Source: Corynebacterium yudongzhengii (GTDB taxonomy: Bacteria > Actinomycetota > Actinomycetes > Mycobacteriales > Mycobacteriaceae). From it: DNA of 64,000 nucleotides. The position numbers and the translations under genes were made by a program. Shown here piece after piece: positions 1 through 8,553 of the stretch. Location of the stretch: assembly GCF_003065405.1 (NCBI RefSeq), contig NZ_CP026947.1, forward strand, positions 620,001-684,000, in the 5' to 3' direction. Below the pieces are notes generated by a model that made no database searches, was not told where the DNA came from, and saw only the letters and a list, made by a program, of their open reading frames with translations. Position 1 is the stretch's first letter. Each line of letters opens with the position of its first letter.

Positions 1-2
1 CC

Positions 3-2537
3 TTCACCCTGCCGGTACTGCAAATCGTTGCCTCCACCCTCGGGCTTTTGCTGATCATCGCGTTCCTCATCGCACTGGTCGGCCACTACCTGCTCGGCTC
101 GATCCGCATCGGCAACCGCGCTGCGGGTGTGCAGGGCAACGTCTCGAAGCCGGCACGCATTCAGCTCGCCGTCACCGCGGGCCTGTGGATGCTCGTGCAG
201 GTCTTTACCTACTGGCTCGAGCGCTACGGCCTGCTCTACACGGAGCACGACATCTTCACCGGTGGTGGCTACACCGACATCAACGCGGTGCTGCCCGCCA
301 AGATCATTCTCATGGTCATCGCGGTCGTTGTTGCCGCGGCGTTCTTCTTCTCCATCGTCTACAAGGACCTGCGCGTGCCGGGGCTTGCCGTGGTGCTGCT
401 CGTGCTGTCCGCCGTGGTGCTGGGGACGGTCTGGCCGCTGATCGTCGAGCAGTTCTCCGTCCAGCCGAACCGCCAGGCCAAGGAGGCCGAGTACATCGGC
501 CGCAACATCGAGGCCACCCGCTACGCCTACGGCGTGACGGACGAAGAGGTCACCTACCTCGAGGACTGGGGTGCGGGCCCGGTGGACGACGACGTCGTCG
601 CCAACGACGAGAACACCATCAACAACCTGCGCCTTCTGGACCCGGACATCCTGTCGCCGACGTTTACCCAGATGCAGCAGCTGCGTAACTTCTACGGCTT
701 CCCGGAGCAGCTGCAGATGGACCGCTACGAGGTCGACGGCGAGATGCGTGACTACGTCGTCGCCGCGCGTGAGCTCGACCCGAACTCCCTGCGCGAAAAC
801 CAGCTCGACTGGATTAACCGCCACACCGTCTACACCCACGGCAACGGCATCGTCGCCGCGCAGGCCAACACCGTCGACGAGGCGCCGCAGGACGCCGGCT
901 CCACCCGTGGCGGCTTCCCGGTGTTCACCGTCTCGGACCTGCAGTCGCAGGAGAACGAAGAGGCCGAGGAGCTCGGCATCGTCGTCGACGAGCCGCGCGT
1001 CTACTTCGGCCCCGTGATCGCCTCGGCGACGGACGGCAACGACTACGCCGTCGTCGGCGACGTCGGACTTGGCCCCGTCGAGTACGACACCGACACCTCC
1101 ACCTACACCTACAACGGTGAAGGCGGCGTTGATATCGGCAACTGGATCAACCGCATCGCCTACGCGCTGAAGTACCAGGAGATCAACCTGATTCTCTCCG
1201 ATCGTGTCGGCGGCGAGTCGAAGATACTCTACGACCGTGACCCACGCGAGCGTGTCGAGCGCGTCGCCCCGTGGCTGACCGCCGACTCCGAGACCTACCC
1301 GGCGGTGATCGACGGCCGCATCAAGTGGATCGTCGATGGCTACACCACCTTGAGCGAGCTGCCGTACTCCGAGCAGACCTCGCTGTCGGATACCACCCAG
1401 GACACCCTGAACCCGGACGGCACCACCCAGCGCCTCATCAACGACCAGGTCGGCTACATCCGCAACTCGGTGAAGGCCACCGTCGACGCCTACGACGGCA
1501 CCGTCGAGCTCTACGAGTTCGATACCGAAGACCCGGTCCTAGACGCCTGGATGGGCGTGTTCCCGGACACCGTGAACCCGGAGAGCGAGATCTCCGACGA
1601 GCTGCGCGAGCACTTCCGCTACCCGATGGATCTCTACCGTGTCCAGCGCGAGATCCTGGCGCGCTACCACGTCGATGACCCGCAGGTCTTCTTCAGCAAC
1701 GACGCCTTCTGGTCCGTTCCGGGAGATCCGACCGCTGCCGGCGATCAGCAGGACCTACCGCAGCCGCCGCACTATGTCGTGGCCGCGGACCCGCAGAACC
1801 CGGAGGAGACCTCCTTCCAGCTAGTCACCCCGTACCGGGGTCTGCAGCGTGAGTTCCTCTCCGCGCACATGACGGTGACCTCCGACCCGCACAACTACGG
1901 CGACATTACCGTGCGCGTCTTGCCGACGAACACCCAGACCCAGGGCCCGCGCCAGGCACAGGACGCCATGCTCTCGTCTGACCAGGTCGCCCGCGACCGC
2001 ACCCTGTGGGAGGGCACCAACGACCTGTTCTACGGCAACCTGCTGACCCTGCCGGTCGGCGGCGGTGAGATTCTCTACGTCGAGCCGATCTACTCGCAGC
2101 GTTCCGACCAGGACTCCGCCTTCCCGAAGCTGCTGCGCATGCTGGTCTCCTACAAGGGCCGCGTGGGCTACGCGCCGACGATCGGCGAGGCCCTCGAGCA
2201 GGTGGGCATCGACTCCGCGGCCGCCCAGGAGGTCGTCGGCGAGCCGACCACCGCCGGCAGCGCCACCGACCCGTCGAATATCGACGCCGACGTCCCCGAG
2301 GGCGACGAGGCCCCGCTGGAGGACGAGGAAGCCACGGGTGACGACGACGCCGAGACCACCGGCCCGACGCCGCCAGCAGGTGGCAGCGGCGCTGAGGGCG
2401 AGGCCATCGAGAACATCAACGAGGCTCTGCGCGGCCTCGAGGAAGCCCAGAACGGTAGCTTCGAGGAGTACGGCCGAGCACTCGATGAGCTCGACGACGC
2501 TGTCGCCGAGTATCAGAACATGGTGGGCAACAACTAG
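3..2537 (+). CDS. UPF0182 family membrane protein, 5' end outside window
   Basis: The frame is open from the first bases of the window, so the true start lies upstream. 844 residues are visible; family members are usually about 950-1000. Four hydrophobic helices lie near visible residues 1-30, 51-72, 99-120 and 127-147. They are followed by a long soluble, presumably extracytoplasmic, domain and an acidic, Pro/Gly-rich tail ending in a short helical segment. This is the architecture of the actinobacterial UPF0182 family, whose function is not established. A strong hairpin terminator follows the stop. Family assignment is confident; no biochemical role is claimed. Confidence 0.9.
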   Translation, partial: FTLPVLQIVASTLGLLLIIAFLIALVGHYLLGSIRIGNRAAGVQGNVSKPARIQLAVTAGLWMLVQVFTYWLERYGLLYTEHDIFTGGGYTDINAVLPAKIILMVIAVVVAAAFFFSIVYKDLRVPGLAVVLLVLSAVVLGTVWPLIVEQFSVQPNRQAKEAEYIGRNIEATRYAYGVTDEEVTYLEDWGAGPVDDDVVANDENTINNLRLLDPDILSPTFTQMQQLRNFYGFPEQLQMDRYEVDGEMRDYVVAARELDPNSLRENQLDWINRHTVYTHGNGIVAAQANTVDEAPQDAGSTRGGFPVFTVSDLQSQENEEAEELGIVVDEPRVYFGPVIASATDGNDYAVVGDVGLGPVEYDTDTSTYTYNGEGGVDIGNWINRIAYALKYQEINLILSDRVGGESKILYDRDPRERVERVAPWLTADSETYPAVIDGRIKWIVDGYTTLSELPYSEQTSLSDTTQDTLNPDGTTQRLINDQVGYIRNSVKATVDAYDGTVELYEFDTEDPVLDAWMGVFPDTVNPESEISDELREHFRYPMDLYRVQREILARYHVDDPQVFFSNDAFWSVPGDPTAAGDQQDLPQPPHYVVAADPQNPEETSFQLVTPYRGLQREFLSAHMTVTSDPHNYGDITVRVLPTNTQTQGPRQAQDAMLSSDQVARDRTLWEGTNDLFYGNLLTLPVGGGEILYVEPIYSQRSDQDSAFPKLLRMLVSYKGRVGYAPTIGEALEQVGIDSAAAQEVVGEPTTAGSATDPSNIDADVPEGDEAPLEDEEATGDDDAETTGPTPPAGGSGAEGEAIENINEALRGLEEAQNGSFEEYGRALDELDDAVAEYQNMVGNN

Positions 2538-2563
2538 GCGCTAGCATCTGAGTGCTCCATGAG

Positions 2564-2605
2564 AAAGCGGTGCGGGAAAGTGATCTTCCCGCACCGCTTT
2601 TTGCG
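2564..2605 (+). terminator. Rho-independent terminator after the UPF0182 gene
   Basis: A perfect 15-bp inverted repeat (arms 2564-2578 and 2586-2600, 7-nt loop) is followed by a short T run. It lies 27 bp after the UPF0182 stop codon and should end that transcript. Confidence 0.9.
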
Positions 2606-2646
2606 GTACGCTCTGTCGGAAATTGGAAGAACATTCAAGGGCCGAC

Positions 2647-4072
2647 ATGACAGAGATGCATTCCGCCGTTCAACGTAACTGGCGGTTGGTGTTTGCCGGC
2701 CCGATGCCGTCGCTGGCATCGCGTTGTGGATGGCTACGTGGTGGATGGCCGATCCCGGTGACCTCGCTCTTGCCTCTGGTCCTCTTCCCCCCTGGTGGGC
2801 GCCGGCACGATGGAGGAGGTAGCCTCACCGTACGCGAACTCGGTCGTTTTCCTCGTGATGGGTGGTGTCATCTTCGGCCTGGCTACCGAGAAGTCGCGGC
2901 TGCATCTGCGAGTCGCGCTACTGACCGTGCGGTTGGTGGGTACCAAGCCGTCGCAAATTGTTCTGGGGCTGATGATCGCCTCGGCGTTTATCTCTGCGTG
3001 GGTCTCCAATACCGCGACCGCAGTGATCATGGTGCCCATCGCCTCGTCCATCATCCAGCTAGTGCGCAGCGTGGACGCACAGGCGGCGGGAAAGAAGTTC
3101 TCGGCAGCGATGCTTCTAGGCGTGGCCTACGGCGTGACGATCGGCTCGACGGCCACCGTGATCGGCCAGACGCCGATGGCGTTGATGAAGGCTTACCTGC
3201 TGGAATCCCAAGACTTCGATCTCGGGTTCGGCCAGTGGATGGTTATCGGTGTTCCCTGGGCGATCGTCATGCTGGCAATCGCCTGGTTGGTGCTCACGAA
3301 GCTTGTCTTCCGGCCCGAGATCGACGAGATCCCGAGAGGCCGCGGCATGATCGACGCCGAGTACGCGGAACTCGGCCAGATGACGCCGCCGGAAAAGCGC
3401 GTTGGTGTGATCTTCCTCGTCGCGATCTTCTTCTGGGTGGTCATGCCCTTCGTGGCTGACATCGAGAAGGTCCAGAACAGTCTGCCGTTTTTGGCGAACA
3501 TTAGCGACGCACAGGTGGCCATCGCCGCAGCCGTGGCGTGTTTCATCGTGCCGGCTGGCGGCCCGGAGGATCGCCATAGTGGGGGTGCGTTGTTGAGCTG
3601 GTCCGCTTCTCGCGAGATTCCTTGGGGTCTCCTGTTGCTCTTCGGCGGTGGGCTCTCGCTGTCAGCGATGTTCACCGCGACGGGACTGTCGGACTGGATC
3701 GGCGAGCAGGTCTCTGCCCTCGATACGATGCCGAACTGGGTGATCGTTGTGGTGGTGATTGTGGTGGGCCTAGCGCTCACCGAACTCACCTCGAGCACAG
3801 CGACGGCAGCCGCGTTCTTCCCGATCTTCGGGGCTGTGGCGATCGGCGTCGGGATGGATCCGCTGTTCATGACTATCGCCGTCACACTGGCCGTCTGCTC
3901 TGCGTACATGCTCCCGGTGGCGACGCCTTCTAACGCCGTTGCCTTCGGATCTGGTGAGATCTCGATCAAGCAGATGGTTCGGGTAGGCCGGTGGCTCAAC
4001 GGAATCTCTTTAGTGCTGGTAATGGTTGCGCTCTACACAGTCGTTCCTATGGTGTTCGGAGTATCGATGTAG
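2647..4072 (+). pseudogene. DASS-family (SLC13-like) anion/sodium symporter, frameshifted and internally deleted
   Basis: The intact reading frame from 2795 encodes about 425 residues of a divalent anion:sodium symporter. It has many membrane helices, an SNTATAVIM motif near residue 70 and a TSSTATAAAFFP motif near residue 332, both typical of the family. The N-terminal part is broken. A start with the peptide MTEMHSAVQRNW at 2647 runs into fragments of the expected leader in different frames. The last shift falls in a run of six C at 2787-2792, where five would join TSLLPLVLFP to the main frame. Part of the first helix also seems deleted. The substrate (dicarboxylate, sulfate or similar) cannot be told. 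A sequencing error could explain the C run but not the missing segment. Confidence 0.75.
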
Positions 4073-4217
4073 AACTATGCGGAAAACGCACTGTAAAAAG
4101 CCGTGTGCCCTGGCGATTTGGTGCCTCATGGTGTCATCTGTAAAGTATCTCCATGTCGCCGGGACATGATGAATGAACATCAGGTTGCGGCACGGTGAAT
4201 TGAAGAAGGTCACCCGA

Positions 4218-4294
4218 CGCGGGGTGGAGCAGCTCGGTAGCTCGCTGGGCTCATAACCCAGAGGTCGTAGGTTCGAATCCTGCCCCCGCTACCA
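4218..4294 (+). tRNA. Initiator tRNA-fMet (CAT anticodon)
   Basis: The 77-nt cloverleaf folds with a 7-bp acceptor stem except for an unpaired first position (C1 against T72), the hallmark of initiator tRNA. The anticodon stem is CTGGG/CCCAG around a CAT anticodon, the T-loop is TTCGAAT, and CCA is encoded. The 3' 39 bases are duplicated at 12386-12424, so this gene is the insertion site of an integrative element. The left copy keeps the complete tRNA. Confidence 0.97.
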
Positions 4295-4580
4295 TCTTCT
4301 TCGAATCCCCCTCTTCGGAGGGGGATTCTTCATTTTCCACCGGGGTATCGACTCGACGGGGAAGAAGATCGGCGACTTCCAGGCCGAAGAAGTCAGCCGT
4401 GGCGAAGAGTTCCTCAACTGACCATTTCGAGTTTCCATAAACCTTATTGCTCACCGAAGCGCCGGTAACACCCAACACCTCACCTAGCTCCTTGCGGGTC
4501 TTTCGGTGCATGAACATCAGTTGGTCCACTTTTGCCCCAATTGCGGCGTCTGCGCTCATCGTTGTGCGTAAAACTTTCAT
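4251..4580 (-). CDS. XRE-family repressor whose 3' end runs through the attachment site
   Basis: 109 residues starting at the ATG at 4580. A lambda-repressor-type helix-turn-helix lies at about residues 27-60 (KTRKELGEVLGVTGASVS region), followed by a linker with many acidic residues. The last dozen residues (VAGAGFEPTTSGL) are the antisense of the tRNA 3' end, and the stop TGA lies in the tRNA anticodon loop, that is, in host DNA. In the circular form the frame would not stop there and would gain about 20 other residues. It is divergent from the excisionase-like gene, the usual layout of an immunity/excision switch. The start is chosen by the HTH position; the ribosome site is weak, and 4559 is an alternative. 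Confidence 0.75.
   Translation of the reverse strand: MKVLRTTMSADAAIGAKVDQLMFMHRKTRKELGEVLGVTGASVSNKVYGNSKWSVEELFATADFFGLEVADLLPRRVDTPVENEESPSEEGDSKKMVAGAGFEPTTSGL
4256..4294 (+). repeat. Attachment-site core, left copy (attL)
   Basis: 39 bp, identical to 12386-12424, running from the anticodon stem of the initiator tRNA to its CCA end. Direct repeats of a tRNA 3' end that flank a segment with an integrase gene at one end define the element boundaries. The core also encodes, on the minus strand, the last residues of the XRE repressor. Confidence 0.93.
4303..4328. terminator. Hairpin just inside the left end of the element
   Basis: A perfect 11-bp stem (4303-4313 and 4318-4328) with a TTCG loop, 8 bp after the tRNA CCA. 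It could end tRNA transcription in the integrated state. It also lies inside the repressor coding region on the other strand. Confidence 0.6.
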
Positions 4581-4630
4581 GCCTGAAGAATATCCAAAGA
4601 GCCGATATAACGCAATGAATGCAAGGAACG

Positions 4631-4668
4631 CTTGCAAATCGCGGTTTTGCAAACTATAGATAGTTGCA
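4631..4668. promoter_or_regulatory. Candidate operator between repressor and excisionase genes
   Basis: The 87-bp divergent gap contains two overlapping dyads. One is GCAAA-7 nt-TTTGC, and the other is the near-palindrome at 4648-4668 with arms TGCAA/TTGCA and ACTAT/ATAGT, ending at the excisionase start codon. The position fits binding by the XRE repressor. Function is inferred. Confidence 0.4.
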
Positions 4669-4874
4669 TGGATGTAAGAAAAACTAACGAACGACGAGGA
4701 AATTGGCTTTCTCCTCGGGAGTTCGGCGAGCAGCTGCCGGGCTCCCCCTCGGCTCAGACTATTCGAGACTGGTGCACTAAGGGGCTGATTCCAGGCGCTG
4801 TCCGGACACCTACAGGACGATGGCAAATTCCATCGTCGGCACGAGAGTCTCTAGTGGAGGGGATCGGGGCCTGA
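4668..4874 (+). CDS. MerR/AlpA-type excisionase-like DNA-binding protein
   Basis: 68 residues from the ATG at 4668. The protein has a short winged-helix pattern: WLSPREFGEQL, then TIRDWCTKGLIPGA, then GRWQIP. This is the HTH_17/excisionase signature in which the recognition helix is followed by an arginine-bearing wing. It is divergent from the XRE repressor and sits at the left end of the integrated element, so a role in excision or early transcription is likely. A longer start at 4632 is possible but would overlap the operator dyads. Confidence 0.65.
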   Translation: MDVRKTNERRGNWLSPREFGEQLPGSPSAQTIRDWCTKGLIPGAVRTPTGRWQIPSSARESLVEGIGA

Positions 4875-4893
4875 TGGAAAAGAGAATAAGTAA

Positions 4894-4916
4894 TGCCCCT
4901 GCGGCTAACAGGGGCA
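4894..4916. terminator. Hairpin after the excisionase-like gene
   Basis: An 8-bp stem (TGCCCCTG/CAGGGGCA) with a 7-nt loop, 20 bp after the stop codon. No T run follows, so it may only be an attenuator or weak terminator. Confidence 0.35.
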
Positions 4917-5021
4917 CTGAAAGCAACTCAACTGGCTGGTTGATGTTGACGTGGTCATCATCCCAAATGTGTCTCGTCTCGTCAACCCCTTTTCATTCGA
5001 GAAGCGTGGGGAGGCTTGGGG

Positions 5022-5745
5022 ATGAGCGTTAAGGCCGTTTCTTGGGTCCTTGACGACCTTCAAGGGTTGAAGCAAGGCCCATCGTTGGTGATGTTGGCTC
5101 TGGCGGATTTTGCAGATGAACGCAACTCCTGCTTTCCGGGCCAGGACAGGATTGCTGCGCGTGCGCGGTGTTCGAAGCGTTCGGTCATTTCGCATTTGAA
5201 GGAGTTGGAGGAGCTCGGCCTGATCTCAGTGGAGCGTCGAACCTATAGCAACGGCACGGGCTCCATCCGGCGGACGTCGAATCGCTATGTTTTGTATCTG
5301 GACAAGGCATATTCTGTCGAAGATGCAAAATCTGCACCTACGAGGAAACGTGCTGGTCACGCCGAACGTGCAGAATTTGCACCTACGAGTCTCGAAGGTG
5401 CAAAAAACCCTACCTCGAAGGTGCAACCCGTTGCACTTAATGAACCCCCAGTTATAGAACCACCAGCCCTCCCCCCAACCCCCCAAGTGGCCGAGGGGAC
5501 GGCTGCGCCGTCTGGGGCCGAGCCTGCCGGCTCGGCAGGGGAGGGGGGTTCTCTCCAGTGGACGAATCGGCTTGCCGCGATTTCGCTTGCGCTCATCGGG
5601 CAAGGCCGCCTGCCGGAGGGGGTGACCGACGACGAGTTGGTTCAGGTTCGCGCTCTCCAGGCGGCGACGTCGGATGAAAACGCTGATGGCGTGGGTTTTT
5701 CTGTGTCTGACGAGGATGTAATTACGCCGGTGGAGTCTTCTGGAG
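5022..5745 (+). pseudogene. Replication-initiator-like HTH protein, 5' part (split by IS256-family element)
   Basis: The ATG at 5022 has a GGGGAGG ribosome site. The N-terminal 100 residues form a winged helix-turn-helix (SLVMLALADFADERN, then QDRIAARARCSKRSVISHLKELEELGLI), as in HTH_36 proteins of plasmids and phage replication modules. A Pro/Ala-rich linker follows. The gene is cut after codon 241 by the insertion at 5746. Removing the IS and one 8-bp target copy joins this part in frame to 7221-7690, giving a 397-residue ancestor. The reading frame now runs 13 codons into the IS and stops at 5783. The truncated product may still bind DNA. Confidence 0.7.
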
Positions 5746-7212
5746 GGTCAAGTCCGCGGGAGTGGTGTATCTGTCCTTCCTGAATCATTGGAATCTAGTG
5801 GAGGGGGTGTCGGGGACCGGCGCGGGCTGGGTTGCTGTGCATTAGGCCGCTCCCTCGGTCGTGACGGTGTTGCTCGCGTCGACGGTGTTGGCGACGATAA
5901 GCTTTCGGGTTTGTTCCAGGCTTGCCAGTGACATGTAGCGCTTTTGTTGAATCCAATCATCATGCTGCTCGGCGAGCACTGCCCCGACGAGTCGTACTAC
6001 CGCGGCCCGATTGGGGAAGATGCCGACAACGTCAGTACGCCGGCGGATTTCCCGGTTGAGTCGTTCCGTCGGGTTATTCGACCACACCTTCGTCCACACA
6101 GCTTTCGGCGTGTTCGTGAACGCTAAGATCTCATCCAACGACTCTTCCACGTATCCGGCTACTTCTGGGAAACGCTGGTGACAGAACTCTACTACTTCCC
6201 GGGCTTGGTCCCACGTGGACCTGGCGTCGGCTTGCTGAAAAATGGAATGAAACATCCCCGACAACGTCGTCCACCCGCGCTTGGAAACTTTCGAGGAAAG
6301 GTTCTTGGCAAAATGCGTTCGGCACCGCTGCCAACCGGCAGTAGGAAGAACTTGGCCGACAGCGGCCTGGATACCCAGGTGGGCATCACTAGTGACGAGG
6401 TAGACTTCACCAAGTCCGCGGGCTTTTAAGTCCTGGAAGAACCCGGTCCAAGATTCCACGGACTCTGATGTTGCTACTTGCATGCCCAAAAGCTCCCGGT
6501 AGCCGTCGTTATTGACACCGGTGGCAATAAGCACGCTGGTCGTGACTACCCGTCCGCCTTCACGAACTTTCATGGTCACCGCATCACAGGACAGGTAGTA
6601 GTACGGGCCCTGATCAAGCGGGCGGGTTCGAAACTCCTCGACCATGATGTCGAGTTCTTTGGCCATGTCAGAGACCTGGGACTTCGACAGGTTGGTGATC
6701 CCCAGTGTTGCGACCAGGTCGTTCATCCTGCGGGTGGAGACACCCTTTAAGTAGCAGGTGGCGATCACTGTGGTCAGGGCCCGTTCGGTTCTGCTGCGTC
6801 GTTCCACAAGCCAATCAGGAAAGAAGCTCCCGGTGCGTAGTTTTGGGATAGCGACGTCAATGGAGCCGACACGGGTGTCGAGTTGGCGGTGACGGTAGCC
6901 ATTGCGGGTGTTGGTGCGCTGCGGAGAAACAGTGGCGTAGTCAGCACCGCAGACGCTGTCGGCCTGAGCCGAGAGGATTTGGTTGATGAAGTCCGAGAGC
7001 ATTTGGCGCATCAAATCTGGGGACGCTTGAGTCAGTAGCTCTTCGAGATACGCGGTCGGATCGATATGATGAGGGTCAGCGGCCATCGCAGGGTACTTCC
7101 TTTCGAGGATAGGTAGAAGTTGATTCGAAAGGTACCCGCGATGGTCGCCTTCATGCACACCGGCACAAGACTTACCGCGGGCTACAGATACACCACGCTA
7201 ACGGACGCAACC
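5746..7212. mobile_element. IS256-family insertion sequence (copy 1)
   Basis: 1467 bp with 29-bp imperfect terminal inverted repeats (22 of 29 match, including GTGGTGTATCTGT) and an 8-bp target duplication TTCTGGAG at 5738-5745 and 7213-7220. It contains one transposase gene on the minus strand. The intact target duplication and exact gene interruption suggest a fairly recent event. Confidence 0.93.
5842..7086 (-). CDS. IS256-family (mutator type) transposase
   Basis: 414 residues from the ATG at 7086, which has a GAAAGGAAG ribosome site; an in-frame start at 7158 lacks one. The mutator-type DDE fold is clear: the first catalytic Asp in SCDAVTMKV, the second in LVTSDAHLGI, and the Glu in NPTERLNREI. 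The length is normal for the family. It catalyses cut-and-paste or copy transposition of the surrounding element. It is related to, but clearly diverged from, the second copy at 32123-33376. Confidence 0.95.
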   Translation of the reverse strand: MAADPHHIDPTAYLEELLTQASPDLMRQMLSDFINQILSAQADSVCGADYATVSPQRTNTRNGYRHRQLDTRVGSIDVAIPKLRTGSFFPDWLVERRSRTERALTTVIATCYLKGVSTRRMNDLVATLGITNLSKSQVSDMAKELDIMVEEFRTRPLDQGPYYYLSCDAVTMKVREGGRVVTTSVLIATGVNNDGYRELLGMQVATSESVESWTGFFQDLKARGLGEVYLVTSDAHLGIQAAVGQVLPTAGWQRCRTHFAKNLSSKVSKRGWTTLSGMFHSIFQQADARSTWDQAREVVEFCHQRFPEVAGYVEESLDEILAFTNTPKAVWTKVWSNNPTERLNREIRRRTDVVGIFPNRAAVVRLVGAVLAEQHDDWIQQKRYMSLASLEQTRKLIVANTVDASNTVTTEGAA

Positions 7213-7690
7213 TTCTGGAGACGTCGCTGCTGCTGAGGCGGATGCCCAGGTGGAGCTGTCTCGGCAGGTGCTTCCCGCTCCCATGCAGGCCATGGGGCCG
7301 ACTCACCTGGCCAAGGTGGGCGGTGAGCTTGCGAAACGGCTGGAAGCTGGGTGGCTGCCAGAGCAAATTACCGCGATTCTGGCTTCTCGCCAGCTGCCCA
7401 GCCAAGTCCGCAACCTGGTGGCGCTGGTTCTTGCTCGACTGCGTGACGATGTGCCGGTTGACCAGCCCCCTCCGGCAGGTACCGACTGGTCAGCCGAGCC
7501 GTCAGATAGTCCGTCGTCGCAGCGGTGGTCGTACACCTTGCCGGATGGTCACGTGATCACCCGCAAGGACTTGGATTGCGGCTTGCTGGCCATCGACTTC
7601 AACCATGCTCGCCAGTCCGGTAACTGGTCAGGCGATGACCGTATGGATTTCGCTGTCGCCGTCGGTATCGAGCGCTACCTCTCGTCCTAA
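7213..7690 (+). pseudogene. Replication-initiator-like HTH protein, 3' part
   Basis: This is the C-terminal 155 codons of the gene interrupted at 5746. The frame is continuous with the 5' part once the IS and one target repeat are removed. It contains a helical segment (LAKRLEAGWLPEQITAILASRQLP) and a C-terminal stretch with no recognised motif. A GTG at 7250 could give an internal start, but no ribosome site supports separate expression. Confidence 0.65.
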
Positions 7691-7763
7691 CCCCAACACA
7701 CCCCGTGTGCGCGGCATTCTCGTCGGCGCATATCAACGACTCAACGAAAGGATTGGTGCAGTC

Positions 7764-8096
7764 ATGAGTGCAGGTCATGATCGCCACTCAGGTCCCTACT
7801 ACTTCCCACCCGAACCCCTCCCGCGACCTTTGATTGAGGAGGGACTGTGCTCCGTCGACGGCGTGTGGCCAGACGGTCTGTGGGACTTCTCCGTCGCCAA
7901 CGAATCGCTGCGTCAGCGTAAGGAACGCCGAGCCTTAGCGGTGACGGTGTGCAAGCAGTGCTCCGTGCAACAACTGTGCGCTGACTACGCGGCACGCAAT
8001 CGCCAGTGCGGCGTGTGGGGTGGCACGGTTTTTCACCCCTCTCGGACGGAGGGAGGTGAAGACAAGTGGGAAAACGCGGACGCTCCCGCCGCATAG
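7764..8096 (+). CDS. WhiB-like iron-sulfur transcription factor
   Basis: 110 residues. The four cluster cysteines are C29, C63, C66 and C72 in the C-x(n)-CxxC-x5-C pattern, followed by the GVWGG turn at residues 83-87 and a short basic tail region, all hallmarks of the Wbl family. Wbl proteins bind a [4Fe-4S] cluster and regulate transcription, often with the sigma factor. It is carried by the mobile element, as in several actinophages and plasmids. It could act on element or host genes. The start at 7764 has an AAAGG site upstream; longer in-frame starts begin outside the homologous region. Confidence 0.88.
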   Translation: MSAGHDRHSGPYYFPPEPLPRPLIEEGLCSVDGVWPDGLWDFSVANESLRQRKERRALAVTVCKQCSVQQLCADYAARNRQCGVWGGTVFHPSRTEGGEDKWENADAPAA

Positions 8097-8105
8097 CGAG
8101 AGCGC

Positions 8106-8132
8106 CCGGGGCACCGTGCAGGGGTGCCCCGG
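8106..8132. terminator. Hairpin after the WhiB-like gene
   Basis: A 10-bp GC-rich stem (8106-8115 and 8123-8132, 7-nt loop) starts 10 bp after the whiB-like stop. No T tract follows, so termination is plausible but not certain. Confidence 0.5.
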
Positions 8133-8289
8133 CAAGCATATCGCACTTCGTTTCTTCCCCGGGAACGGCGTATTTGCGCAGCTTGTTTGGGGGTTGACTG
8201 TGATTTTCCATCCACGCACTCTAAGAGACGTGTTGATCTGACATGTGTCGACATGCCCGGGTTTTGTTGAACTCAAGGAGATAGAAAGA

Positions 8290-8553
8290 ATGCACTCATA
8301 CAAGAGGGTCCGAGCCGCCATGGCGGTCGCCGTCGCGTCATCGCTGGCGCTGCCAGGCTTCGCGGTCGCTGATGAAAAACCAGCCGAGGAAGCGAGCGCT
8401 GCGGTCTGTGGGCTGTTCGCCGTCGATGCGTTTGCGGAAGACGAGGATGTCGGTGCCGACATCTGTTCCAGCGACATCGCGGAAGGCTCCGGCCGGCAGA
8501 CGTGTAGCAGTGACGAGATCGGCGCGGGCGATCATGTCTTGGCGCGCATCTGA
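8290..8553 (+). pseudogene. 5' fragment of a secreted-protein gene
   Basis: The ATG at 8290 is preceded by a good AAGGAG ribosome site. It begins a classical signal peptide (basic MHSYKRVR, hydrophobic core, then a cleavage site near AVA-DE). After about 32 codons the frame enters the antisense of the methylase-like gene and ends at 8553 with composition unlike a protein. The true gene was therefore joined to foreign DNA near 8385 and lost its body. A short chimeric secreted peptide could still be made. Confidence 0.6.
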
